Origin: Sphingomonadales bacterium | GTDB lineage: Bacteria; Pseudomonadota; Alphaproteobacteria; Sphingomonadales; Sphingomonadaceae | DNA length: 64,000 bases | Direction: 5' to 3' | Assembly (NCBI GenBank): GCA_025356275.1 | Contig: JANXUK010000134.1 | Span: forward strand, 35,387 to 99,386 | In this document: piece after piece, positions 56,623 to 64,000 of the stretch | Position numbering within the stretch: the stretch's first letter is position 1 | Layout: each line of letters opens with the position of its first letter | Translations under genes and position numbers: made by a program | The notes under the pieces: model-generated | Told to the model about the DNA's origin: nothing | The model's database searches: none | What the model saw: only the letters and a program-made list of their open reading frames with translations

Positions 56623-57561
56623 ATGGAAACACGCGCAAATTACGTCTGGGTTGGTGCGGTGTCGCTGGGTTTGCTGGCGCTGCTCGCGGGCCTGGCGCTG
56701 TGGCTGGCGCATCTGGCGCGTGGTGACCCCGATTATTACGACATCTATTTCCACCAGTCGGTCTCCGGGTTGAGCAATGGCACGGCCGTGTCCTACGCCG
56801 GCGTCCCGGCTGGCAAAGTCACCCAGATCGAACTGTGGCGCCCCGACCCCAGCTTTGTGCGGGTGCGGGTTGCGGTGGAAAGCAAGTTCCCGATCCTGCA
56901 AGGCACCACCGCCACGATTGAGGGCAGCTTCACCGGCGTCTCGGACATTCAGCTGGGCGGCGGCGTCAAGGGCGCGCCGGCGATCACTCAGGCAGGGCCG
57001 GATGGTGTGCCGGTGATCCCCACCAAACGCAGTGGGCTGGGCGAATTGCTGAACAACGCGCCGCTGCTGCTCGACCGGCTGGCCACGCTGACCGAGCGGT
57101 TGACCATGGTCCTGTCCGATCAGAACCAGAAATCGGTATCCAACATTTTGGAGCATACCGACAAGATCACTGCCAGCCTGGCCGATGCTTCGCCACAGAT
57201 GAAAAGCACCCTGACCCAGCTGCAATCGACGCTGGCGCAGGCGACGCAGACGCTGGCCTCGTTCCAGGCGCTGTCGGCGAGCGCCAATCGCCAGCTCGAT
57301 CCGGCAGGGCCATCGGTGGTCCATCAAATGACTGCCACGCTCAAATCGGCGCAGGCGGCGGCGGATTCGCTGCAAACCATCCTCGAAAGCGCCAAGCCGG
57401 CGACGAAGCAATTGTCTGAGTCGACTCTGCCTCAGGCCGAGGCCACGCTGCGCGACCTGCGCGCCGCCGCCAAGGCTTTGCACGATATGACCGAGAAGTT
57501 GCAGGACCACGGCGCGGGCTCGCTGATCGGCGGATCGAAACTGCCGGAGTATAAGCCATGA
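56623..57561 (+). CDS. MlaD/MCE-domain protein, 312 aa
   Basis: Periplasmic lipid-binding subunit anchored by one helix near residues 9-30 (VWVGAVSLGLLALLAGLALW). The MCE domain follows (FHQSVSGLSNGTAVSYAGVP, GKVTQIELWRPDP, GTTATIEGSFTGVSDIQLGG). The C-terminal ~150 residues are helical and coiled-coil-like (TLTQLQSTLAQATQTLASFQ), longer than E. coli MlaD, so a needle-like extension is possible. It overlaps the following lipoprotein gene by ATGA. Confidence 0.92.
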   Translation: METRANYVWVGAVSLGLLALLAGLALWLAHLARGDPDYYDIYFHQSVSGLSNGTAVSYAGVPAGKVTQIELWRPDPSFVRVRVAVESKFPILQGTTATIEGSFTGVSDIQLGGGVKGAPAITQAGPDGVPVIPTKRSGLGELLNNAPLLLDRLATLTERLTMVLSDQNQKSVSNILEHTDKITASLADASPQMKSTLTQLQSTLAQATQTLASFQALSASANRQLDPAGPSVVHQMTATLKSAQAAADSLQTILESAKPATKQLSESTLPQAEATLRDLRAAAKALHDMTEKLQDHGAGSLIGGSKLPEYKP

Positions 57562-58184
57562 GCATTAGCGGACACGGGCAAGGACAATCGCACATGGCAG
57601 ATGTCGGGCGCGGGATACTGGCCATCGCCGGGTGCCTGGCGCTGGCCGGGTGCATCAATCTGGGCGGCGGCAAGCCCCCGGCGCAGCTACTGACGCTGGG
57701 TGCGGAGGCGGCGGCGCCGGTGGGGCCGGGCATCACCGCCAAGCCGGGCGATGCCATCGTGGTGGAGGAGCCGGGCAGTCCGCAATCGCTGGCGGTGACT
57801 CAGGTGCCGGTGCGGATTAGCGACAGTTCGATCGCCTATCTAAAGGGTGCGGTCTGGGCCGACCGCCCGACGCGGCTGTTCCGGGGCCTGCTGGCCGAGA
57901 CGTTGCGCGCGCGCGGGACCCGCATGGTGTTCGAGGACAGTCAGCCCGATGCGCTGGGCGGCACGCGGCTGTCGGGGGAACTGGTGGCGTTCGGCTATGA
58001 TGCGCCGACCGGATCGGTGGTGGTGCGGTTCGATGCGCTGCGTTCCACCGGCAAGTCGGCAGTGTCGATGCGCCGGTTCGAGGCGGTGGAGCACGGCGTC
58101 GCGCCGACCGCCGCCGCCGTTGGCCCGGCGCTGGGCCGCGCGGCCAATGACGTGGCACGGCAGGTGGCGGATTGGGTGGGCTGA
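57558..58184 (+). CDS. PqiC-like ABC transport auxiliary lipoprotein, 208 aa
   Basis: A lipobox (LALAGC) follows a hydrophobic signal. The mature part has the ABC_trans_aux pattern: VTQVPVRISDSSIAYLKGAV, WADRPTRLFRGLLAETLRA, SGELVAFGYDAPTGSVVVRF, RRFEAVEHG, ending NDVARQVADWVG. It is the last gene of the mlaEFD-like operon. In PqiABC and related systems such a lipoprotein links the MCE protein to the outer membrane, which fits here. Confidence 0.87.
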   Translation: MSISGHGQGQSHMADVGRGILAIAGCLALAGCINLGGGKPPAQLLTLGAEAAAPVGPGITAKPGDAIVVEEPGSPQSLAVTQVPVRISDSSIAYLKGAVWADRPTRLFRGLLAETLRARGTRMVFEDSQPDALGGTRLSGELVAFGYDAPTGSVVVRFDALRSTGKSAVSMRRFEAVEHGVAPTAAAVGPALGRAANDVARQVADWVG

Positions 58185-58189
58185 GGGGG

Positions 58190-58380
58190 AGTCTGTTTGC
58201 TTGGCGGCCCTGATGGTCCGCAAGCCTGTGCCATCCCGCTCCCCCTCCCGACCTCCCATTCAGTGCGTATCCTGTCGGAGGTCGGGAGGGGGAGCGGGAT
58301 GGCACAGGCTGGCCACCGGAAGGCGGCAACAAACGCACACCCTTCCACGAAAAGGCCCTTTCGCGCTTTCCCGCCAAACA
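58190..58380. repeat. Second palindromic repeat family, copy D
   Basis: GCCTGTGCCATCCCGCTCCC and CTCCCGACCTCCCA pair with GGAGGTCGGGAGGGGGAGCG and GGATGGCACAGGC around the loop TTCAGTGCGTATCCTG. Outside the core lie TTGGCGGCCCTGATGGTCCGC on the left and CACCGGAAGGCGGC on the right. The GAAAAGGCCCTTTCGCGCTTTC module follows. It separates the lipoprotein gene from the GNAT gene. Confidence 0.88.
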
Positions 58381-58416
58381 ATTGCCGGCCTCGCCCGTTT
58401 GTGCGAGGGGCGGACC

Positions 58417-58962
58417 ATGCCCGATGACCGCTTCCGCCTCAGCGATGCCCGCCCCGACGATGCCCCGGCGCTCGCCGCGCTGAAACTCGCGGCGTTTCGC
58501 GAGACGTTCCTCGACGGCTTCAAAATCCCCTATCCTCCCGCTGACCTCGCGGTGTTCGAGGAGGCGAGTTACGGGCTGGCCACCGTCCGCGGCGAGCTGG
58601 CAGATACCGCGCATCATAGCTGGGTGGCGGCGGACGCGGCGGGCGCGTTCGTCGCTTATGCGCATGTCGGGCCTTGCAAGCTGCCGCATGGCGAAGTCGC
58701 GCCGGGCGATCCCGAGCTCTATCAGCTATACTTGCGTAATGCGGTGCAGGGGGCCGGGCTGGGGACGCGGTTGCTCGACGCGGCGCTGGACTGGCTGGGG
58801 CAGGGCGGGCGGCCGATCTGGCTGGGCGTGTGGTCGGGCAATGCGCGGGCGCAGAAGGTCTATGCCGGGCGCGGGTTCACGGTGGTCGGCGAATACCGTT
58901 TCAAGGTCGGGACGTGGTTTGACGAGGAGCTGATCATGCGCCGCGATCCGCCACGCGTTTGA
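58417..58962 (+). CDS. GNAT-family N-acetyltransferase, 181 aa
   Basis: The start is the ATG at 58417, with GAGGGG about 6 bases upstream. The acetyl-CoA binding motif is LYLRNAVQGAGLGTRLLDAA (Q-x-x-G-x-G) and the C-terminal strand pair is ARAQKVYAGRGFTVVGEYRF. The acceptor is unknown. The next gene begins with TTG overlapping this stop (TTGA), so the two are coupled. Confidence 0.88.
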   Translation: MPDDRFRLSDARPDDAPALAALKLAAFRETFLDGFKIPYPPADLAVFEEASYGLATVRGELADTAHHSWVAADAAGAFVAYAHVGPCKLPHGEVAPGDPELYQLYLRNAVQGAGLGTRLLDAALDWLGQGGRPIWLGVWSGNARAQKVYAGRGFTVVGEYRFKVGTWFDEELIMRRDPPRV

Positions 58963-60668
58963 CCGCCGCCGATCCTGTCGCGGCGCTCGCCGAGGCCGCC
59001 CGCAACGCGCCCGACGATCCCGCCGCGTGGCGCGCGCTGGCCGATGCGTGCTTTCGGGCCGGGCGCACTGCCGAGGCCGATGCGGCGTATCAGCATCATA
59101 CTTTGGTGGCGGTCAACGATCCGGTGTTGCGGCAGGCGGCGCTGGCGCTGGCCGGGAACCGCCTTGATGTTGCGGAGCGGTTGATAAAGCCGCACTTGAA
59201 AGGGAACCCCACCGACGTTGCGGCGATCCGCATGCTGGCCGAGCTGGCGGGGCGGCTGGGGCGGTTGGCCGATGCCGAGGCGCTGCTGACCCGCGCGCTG
59301 GAATTGGCCCCCGGTTTCTTGCCTGCGCGCCAGAATATGGCCATGCTGTGCCTGCGTCAGCACCGCAACGCCGAGGCGCTGGCCCAGACGGAAACCCTGC
59401 TCGCGGCGGAGCCCCACAACCCCGCGTTCCTCAATCTGGAGGGTGTGGTGCTGGCGCGGTTTGGCGATTATGCCGATGCGGCGGAGCGTTTCGCCGCCGT
59501 GCTGGCGCACCGCCCGAACCAGCCGCGCATCTGGCTAAGCTATGGCCATGCGCTGAAAACGGTGGGCCGGCAGGCGGAGGCGATCGCCGCCTATCGCCGT
59601 GCGATCGCCCTGCAACCGGGGCTGGGTGAGGCGTGGTGGAGCCTGGCCAACCTCAAATCGCTGACCTTCACCGCCGCAGATCGCGGGGCGATGGCGGCTG
59701 CGCTGGGCGATGCCGCGCTGGGCGATGAGGACCGACTGCACCTGCATTTCGCGAGTGGCAAGGCCGAGGAGGATGCGCGGCATTTCGCCCCGGCCTTTGC
59801 GCATTATACCAGCGGCAATGCCATCCGGGCGGCGCAATTGCGCTATGATCCGGCGCCGCTGGGGGCGTTGGTCGAGGCCGCAATCACCACGCTGGATGCC
59901 GGATTTTTCGCGTCGCGGGCGGGGCAGGGCGATCCCGCGCCGGGGGCGATTTTCGTGCTGGGCATGCCGCGCTCGGGCTCGACGCTGGTGGAACAGATCC
60001 TGGCTAGCCACAGCCAGATCGAGGGCACGAAGGAGCTGCCCGATATCGAGATGCTGGCGCGCACATTGGCGCCGATCGACGCGCGGCATGTCGCGATGCT
60101 GGGGCAGTTGCCGCCGGCGAAACTGGCCGAACTCGGCGCGGCCTATCTCGCCGCCACGCTTGTGCATCGCAAGCAGGGCAGGGCGCTGTTCATCGACAAG
60201 ATGCCCAACAATTGGGCCTATGTGCCGTTTATCCGGCTGATCCTGCCCGGTGCCAAAATCATTGATACTCGGCGCGCCGCGATGGCCTGCTGCTTCTCCA
60301 ATTTTAAACAGCATTATGCGCGGGGGCAGGCGTTCAGCTATCGTATCGATCATCTCGCCCGCTATTTCGCCGATTACGTCCGCTTTATGGACCATATCGA
60401 CGCAGTGCTGCCCGGTGCCGTCCACCGCGTCCATCACGAGGGTATGGTCGCCGACACACAAGCTGAGACGCTGGCATTGCTGGCGTATCTGGGCCTCGAC
60501 TTGGAGCCCGCCTGCCTGCGCTTCTGGGAGAACGACCGCCCCGTGCAGACCGCCAGCAGCGAGCAGGTGCGCCAGCCGATCTTCGCCGACGGGGTGGACC
60601 AATGGCGCGCATTCGCGCCGTGGCTGGGTGAGATGCGCGGCGCGCTGGGCGACCTGGCTGCGGAGTGA
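58959..60668 (+). CDS. TPR-repeat sulfotransferase-like protein, 569 aa
   Basis: A TTG start overlaps the previous stop. Residues ~1-240 are tetratricopeptide repeats (NMAMLCLRQHRNAEALAQTE, SYGHALKTVGRQAEAIAAYR). The C-terminal ~260 residues are a P-loop sulfotransferase domain: the 5'-phosphosulfate loop is FVLGMPRSGSTLVEQILASH, FIDKMPNNWAYVPFI follows, and AKIIDTRRAAMACCFSNFKQ is the 3'-phosphate part. It would use PAPS to sulfate a sugar, peptide or lipid. No PAPS synthesis gene is nearby. Confidence 0.88.
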   Translation: MTAADPVAALAEAARNAPDDPAAWRALADACFRAGRTAEADAAYQHHTLVAVNDPVLRQAALALAGNRLDVAERLIKPHLKGNPTDVAAIRMLAELAGRLGRLADAEALLTRALELAPGFLPARQNMAMLCLRQHRNAEALAQTETLLAAEPHNPAFLNLEGVVLARFGDYADAAERFAAVLAHRPNQPRIWLSYGHALKTVGRQAEAIAAYRRAIALQPGLGEAWWSLANLKSLTFTAADRGAMAAALGDAALGDEDRLHLHFASGKAEEDARHFAPAFAHYTSGNAIRAAQLRYDPAPLGALVEAAITTLDAGFFASRAGQGDPAPGAIFVLGMPRSGSTLVEQILASHSQIEGTKELPDIEMLARTLAPIDARHVAMLGQLPPAKLAELGAAYLAATLVHRKQGRALFIDKMPNNWAYVPFIRLILPGAKIIDTRRAAMACCFSNFKQHYARGQAFSYRIDHLARYFADYVRFMDHIDAVLPGAVHRVHHEGMVADTQAETLALLAYLGLDLEPACLRFWENDRPVQTASSEQVRQPIFADGVDQWRAFAPWLGEMRGALGDLAAE

Positions 60669-60822
60669 GGTGACGCCTGATCTGACGTCCGACATGCGGC
60701 CCGATTGCCACATTCCCGGTGCGACTTGCTGCGCCGCAGCACCGGGTATTGACAGAATTGTCAATCTGCTGGAACCCCGTGCGGCGGCGCTTCCCGCGCC
60801 GCTATCAAAGCTGGGGATCTCC

Positions 60823-63318
60823 ATGTTTGTATCCGCGCCGTTCACGGCAAAGCGTCTGGCTCTGGCACTGCTGGCATCGGCCTCGCCGCTGGCGATCCAC
60901 CCGGCGCTCGCGCAGTCTGGTCCCGCGCCCGCCGCAGCCCCGGATACGACCGGCGAAATTGTGGTCACCGCCACGAAGCGCTCAGAAAATCTGCAAAACG
61001 TCCCGATCAGCATCACCGCGATGACCAATCAGCAACTGTCACAGCATCAGGTCAGCGCCTTCGACGATTACGCCAAGATGCTGCCCTCAGTCAGTTTTCA
61101 GTCGTTCGGACCCAGCCAGTCGCAGATCAATATGCGCGGCATTACCTCGGGCGGGGACGGCGTATCGGTCGGCCCGCTGCCGACCGTAGGGCTTTATCTC
61201 GATGAAACCCCGTTGACCACGATCGCCAACGCGGTCGACCTGCATGTCTATGATCTGGAGCGGGTCGAGGCCTTGTCGGGCCCGCAGGGCACGCTCTATG
61301 GCGCCAGCTCGCTGGCGGGCACGCTGCGGCTGATCTCGGTCAAGCCTAAGCTCGGCAAGTGGGAGGGCGGCGTGGATGCCGAACTCAACAAATTCGGCCC
61401 CGGCAGTAGCGGCGGCAAGGTCGAGGGCTTCATCAACGTGCCGCTGGGCGACCATGTCGCGCTGCGGGCCAACGGTTTTTGGGAGCATGACGGCGGCTAT
61501 ATCAGCAACACCGCCGCCACCCGCACCTATCAGCGCACCCATTTCGACGCCCTGGGCAACGCAGTCAATTCGCCGCTGACGGTGAACAATGCGCCCTATG
61601 TGAAGCGCAATTTCAACACCGTCGATTCGGCGGGCGGGCGCGCCGCGCTGAAGGTCGATCTGGATGACAATTGGACGATCACCCCCACCGCGATCTATCA
61701 GCATCAGATCGCGCGCGGCACTTTCCTGTTCAACGATCCGACCAACCCTAATTACTCGGCGCCCTATGTGCCGGGGCAGGGTGCGTTGCAGGTCCATGAT
61801 TTCACCCCCGACCGCAACCGTGATGAATGGTATCTCGCCTCGGCCACCTTGCAGGGCAAGGTTAGCGATTGGGATTTGACCTATTCGGGTTCCTATTTCG
61901 AACGGTGGACCGATAATACCGCCGATTATTCCTATTTCTCGGTAGCTTATGACAATCTCTCGCAGCTCGCCGCTCTGCCCGCGAACAACCCTTCCTACAC
62001 CGCCAGCTATGCCGGTTACAGCTATCTGAAGGACTCGCTGGGCCACGATATCGACCCGACCCAAACCGTGCATGCCCACGACAAATACAGCAAGATGAGC
62101 CACGAGCTGCGCATCAGCTCGCCCGCCACCGACCGCGCGCGGCTGACCGCCGGGCTGTTCTTTCAACGCCAGACCGACAACCACATCGCCGATTACATCA
62201 ACCCGGGCCTGCATACCGCCGTCGATCAGCCGGGGAGCCCGGTCTTCAGCTCGCCGCTGCCCGGTGCGCCGCAGGATGATGTCTATTATACCAATATCTA
62301 CCGGATCGACCGCGACTATGCCGCCTTTGCCGAGGGCGCATTCGATATATTGCCGACCCTGACGCTCACCGCCGGCATTCGCGGCTTCAAGGCGCGTAAC
62401 ACGCTGGGCGGGTTCTCGGGCGGGCTGGGCGCGCTGAACCGGGTGGCCGGGGTCAACGCTTGCGCGGTGGTAACTGTGACGGCCTGCCCGAACGTCAAAG
62501 CGTCCTATTCGGAAAGCGGCGAGACCCATAAGGTCGGCCTGAAATGGCAGGCAACGCCCGCGAAGATGGTCTATCTGACCTATTCTACCGGCTTTCGCCC
62601 GGGCGGAAACAACCGCAATGCCTTTAACAATGGTCACGAACAGAATATCCCGCCGTTCCACTCTGATACGATCACCAATTACGAACTGGGCTTCAAGACG
62701 GCATGGCTCGACCGCAAGCTCTATATTGATGGCGCGGTGTTCGATGAGGAATGGCACAACGTCCAATACAGCCTGCCGGGCATCCTCGGCATATTCTATA
62801 CCGTCAATGCCGGCAAAGCCCGGTCACGCGGCGCGGAGCTGCAGGTCAGCGTAAGGCCCGCGCCGGGCCTTTCGCTGATGGGCAATGCGACCTATATCGA
62901 CGCCAAGCTGACCAGCGATTTCGTTACCAACGCCGGGGTTGTCCTGGCCCCTGCTGGCACGCGCCTGCCCATCACCGCCAAGTTCAAGGCCAATACCACC
63001 GCCCGCTATGACATGCATCTCGGCTTGATGAAGGCCTTCGTCCAGGCGGGCATGAATTATCAAACCGGCACAACCTCTTACCTGACGACCGGGGGCGAAG
63101 CGGTGCTGGGCCCGACCGATGGTTTCTCGACCTTCGATTTCTCCGCCGGCGTGGCGAAGGATCAATGGACCCTGTCGGCCTATATCACCAACGCCTTTGA
63201 TGAGCGTGGCATCCTGTCAAAGAACAGTGCCTGCGCGCCTAGCATCTGCGGCCAATATGCGCGGCTATATCCGGCCAAGCCGCAGGAATTCGGAATCAAG
63301 ACCGGCTATCGCTTCTGA
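60823..63318 (+). CDS. TonB-dependent outer-membrane receptor, 831 aa
   Basis: The start is the ATG at 60823, with GGGGA 6 bases upstream. The signal peptide ends ALAQ. A TonB-box-like GEIVVTATKR and a plug domain follow (VPISITAMTNQQLSQHQVSA, INMRGITSGGDGVSVGPLPT, VEALSGPQGTLYGASSLAGT). The 22-strand barrel ends in EFGIKTGYRF with terminal Phe. NVPISITAMT-type receptors are abundant in sphingomonads and mostly import unknown organic ligands. No FecR/sigma pair or enzyme cluster gives the substrate. A 154-base gene-free gap precedes it. Confidence 0.92.
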   Translation: MFVSAPFTAKRLALALLASASPLAIHPALAQSGPAPAAAPDTTGEIVVTATKRSENLQNVPISITAMTNQQLSQHQVSAFDDYAKMLPSVSFQSFGPSQSQINMRGITSGGDGVSVGPLPTVGLYLDETPLTTIANAVDLHVYDLERVEALSGPQGTLYGASSLAGTLRLISVKPKLGKWEGGVDAELNKFGPGSSGGKVEGFINVPLGDHVALRANGFWEHDGGYISNTAATRTYQRTHFDALGNAVNSPLTVNNAPYVKRNFNTVDSAGGRAALKVDLDDNWTITPTAIYQHQIARGTFLFNDPTNPNYSAPYVPGQGALQVHDFTPDRNRDEWYLASATLQGKVSDWDLTYSGSYFERWTDNTADYSYFSVAYDNLSQLAALPANNPSYTASYAGYSYLKDSLGHDIDPTQTVHAHDKYSKMSHELRISSPATDRARLTAGLFFQRQTDNHIADYINPGLHTAVDQPGSPVFSSPLPGAPQDDVYYTNIYRIDRDYAAFAEGAFDILPTLTLTAGIRGFKARNTLGGFSGGLGALNRVAGVNACAVVTVTACPNVKASYSESGETHKVGLKWQATPAKMVYLTYSTGFRPGGNNRNAFNNGHEQNIPPFHSDTITNYELGFKTAWLDRKLYIDGAVFDEEWHNVQYSLPGILGIFYTVNAGKARSRGAELQVSVRPAPGLSLMGNATYIDAKLTSDFVTNAGVVLAPAGTRLPITAKFKANTTARYDMHLGLMKAFVQAGMNYQTGTTSYLTTGGEAVLGPTDGFSTFDFSAGVAKDQWTLSAYITNAFDERGILSKNSACAPSICGQYARLYPAKPQEFGIKTGYRF

Positions 63319-63340
63319 GCGAGCGGTGAGGGGCGAAGCG

Positions 63341-63856
63341 ATGCCAAGCTCGAACGGGCTGATGTCCAACCTGATCCCGCTTGCGGTGGTGGTGATCGTG
63401 ATGCTGGTGCGGCTGCGCCGGGCCGATCGGCCGCGCCCGTTCAAGCCGAGGCGGCTGTGGGTGGTGCCGCTGCTCTATCTGGTGATGGTGGCTGCGTTGC
63501 TGGCGGTGCATCCGCCGGCGTGGCGCGGCTGGTTGCTGTTTGGCGCCGGGCTGGCGGTGGGGTCGGCGCTGGGCTGGCAGCGCGGCAAGCTGACCAGGAT
63601 CGAACATGATCCGGTGACCGGCGGGCTGGTGATGCGGCAATCGCGCGCCGGACTGGTGCTGATCTTTGCGATTGTGGGCGTGCGGATGATCGCGCGGCAG
63701 GCGTTGCTGGGCTCGGACGCGCCCAATCCGCAGAGCCTGGGCACGGTGCTGTTGGTCACCGATACGATGCTGGGCTTTGCGCTGGGCTTTCTGGCGGTGC
63801 AGCGGGTGGAGATGGGCCTGCGGGCGCGGGCGATGTTGGCGGGAGCAACACGCTAA
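63341..63856 (+). CDS. CcdC/DUF1453-like membrane protein, 171 aa
   Basis: GAGGGG lies 7 bases before the ATG at 63341. Four to five hydrophobic helices (LIPLAVVVIVMLVRLRR, WVVPLLYLVMVAALLAVHP, GWLLFGAGLAVGSALGW, AGLVLIFAIVGVRMIAR, LLVTDTMLGFALGFLAVQRV) with RRADRPRPFKPRRLW between the first two match the DUF1453/CcdC layout. The function of these proteins is not settled. The gene follows the TonB receptor by 22 bases. Confidence 0.75.
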   Translation: MPSSNGLMSNLIPLAVVVIVMLVRLRRADRPRPFKPRRLWVVPLLYLVMVAALLAVHPPAWRGWLLFGAGLAVGSALGWQRGKLTRIEHDPVTGGLVMRQSRAGLVLIFAIVGVRMIARQALLGSDAPNPQSLGTVLLVTDTMLGFALGFLAVQRVEMGLRARAMLAGATR

Positions 63857-63892
63857 AAAGTGGGGACCGGTTTTTGGCATTCAGCATGCAAC

Positions 63893-63940
63893 ACCAAAAA
63901 CCGAGAGCGGGCAGACGATTCGCATTTGCGCTGCCCGCTC
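63893..63940 (-). terminator. Intrinsic terminator of the gene entering from the right
   Basis: On the minus strand GAGCGGGCAG (63940-63931) pairs with CTGCCCGCTC (63914-63905) and is followed by TCGG and a T5 run. An overlapping second stem, CGGTTTTTGG (63868-63877) with CCAAAAACCG (63894-63903), could serve the plus-strand gene ending at 63856. Confidence 0.65.
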
Positions 63941-63951
63941 CAGCCGGCCGA

Positions 63952-64000
63952 TCACCGCGCCGCCGACTCATACTCACGCCCCGGCAGCCGCCGAAACCTC
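63952..64000 (-). CDS. 3' end of a gene entering from the right edge
   Basis: The minus strand reads in frame to FRRLPGREYESAAR followed by TGA at 63954-63952, with a terminator right after. Only the last ~15 codons are inside the window, so the product cannot be identified. Confidence 0.55.
   Translation of the reverse strand, partial: RFRRLPGREYESAAR

Noticed and set aside
60250..60822. N-terminal extension of the TonB receptor
   Set aside because: It overlaps the sulfotransferase in another frame; the ATG at 60823 has a ribosome binding site and is followed by a signal peptide.
61087..62766. Minus-strand open frame of 559 codons opposite the TonB receptor
   Set aside because: Shadow frame; the receptor shows plug and barrel motifs throughout on the plus strand.
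63756..63977. 73-codon minus-strand frame at the right end
   Set aside because: Proline/Arg-rich shadow crossing the terminator and the DUF1453-like gene; the end of another minus-strand frame at 63952 fits the terminator better.

Overview
The window is 64 kb of GC-rich, gene-dense DNA. Its content points to a chromosome of a sphingomonad-like alphaproteobacterium (Sphingomonadales). The evidence is a ChpT phosphotransferase and CtrA-type boxes, an alphaproteobacterial RpoH, an Mla-type lipid ABC system with a PqiC-like lipoprotein, a TonB-dependent receptor, twin Msr enzymes and a Wzy-type exopolysaccharide locus. There is no IS element, prophage, tRNA or CRISPR array. The one stable RNA recognised is RNase P RNA (38857-39290).

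Layout. 1-4.1 kb: minus-strand operon of four secreted DUF11/adhesin-like proteins, the last running off the left edge. An AT-rich 5' region and a secreted beta-helix protein follow (to 5.5 kb). 5.6-7.8 kb: TauD-like dioxygenase and an exported MsrB-MsrA pair. 7.9-12.1 kb: NodT/EmrA/EmrB-type efflux operon. 12.4-14.6 kb: modABC. 14.7-19.6 kb: outer-membrane barrel with a DUF2946-like protein, an NTF2/SDR/NTF2 trio, and two small envelope proteins. 19.6-24 kb: hybrid MASE1 histidine kinase and NtrC-type regulator, divergent from the polysaccharide locus. 24.2-34.6 kb: export lipoprotein, chain-length protein and polymerase on the plus strand; three glycosyltransferases and a flippase on the minus strand; then a WecG-phosphoglycosyltransferase fusion. 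34.6-39.3 kb: HPt, rpoH, rluD, JAMM peptidase, chpT, amidase, rnpB. 39.6-42.6 kb: ugd, phosphatase, gloA. 42.7-49.1 kb: NfrB/NfrA-like pair, TauE with its TIGR02186 partner, HerA-like ATPase. 49.3-54.5 kb: MATE pump, queE, valS. 54.6-58.2 kb: mla-like operon. 58.4-64 kb: GNAT, TPR-sulfotransferase, TonB receptor, CcdC/DUF1453-like membrane protein, and the end of one more gene.

Functional links. The polysaccharide genes form a nearly complete Wzx/Wzy pathway: initiating transferase, glycosyltransferases, flippase, polymerase, co-polymerase, export lipoprotein and UDP-glucose dehydrogenase. The adjacent sigma-54 regulator and a good -24/-12 element suggest two-component control. A TTAA-N7-TTAA box suggests a cell-cycle (CtrA) input.

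The most unusual content is non-coding. Three copies of a 170-bp double-hairpin (BIME/REPIN-like) element show covarying stems. A second palindromic family has four clear copies, one of them nested and one pressed against a start codon. A palindromic repeat also sits in frame inside valS. Start sites were moved from the longest ORF where overlaps, signal peptides or ribosome binding sites required it.
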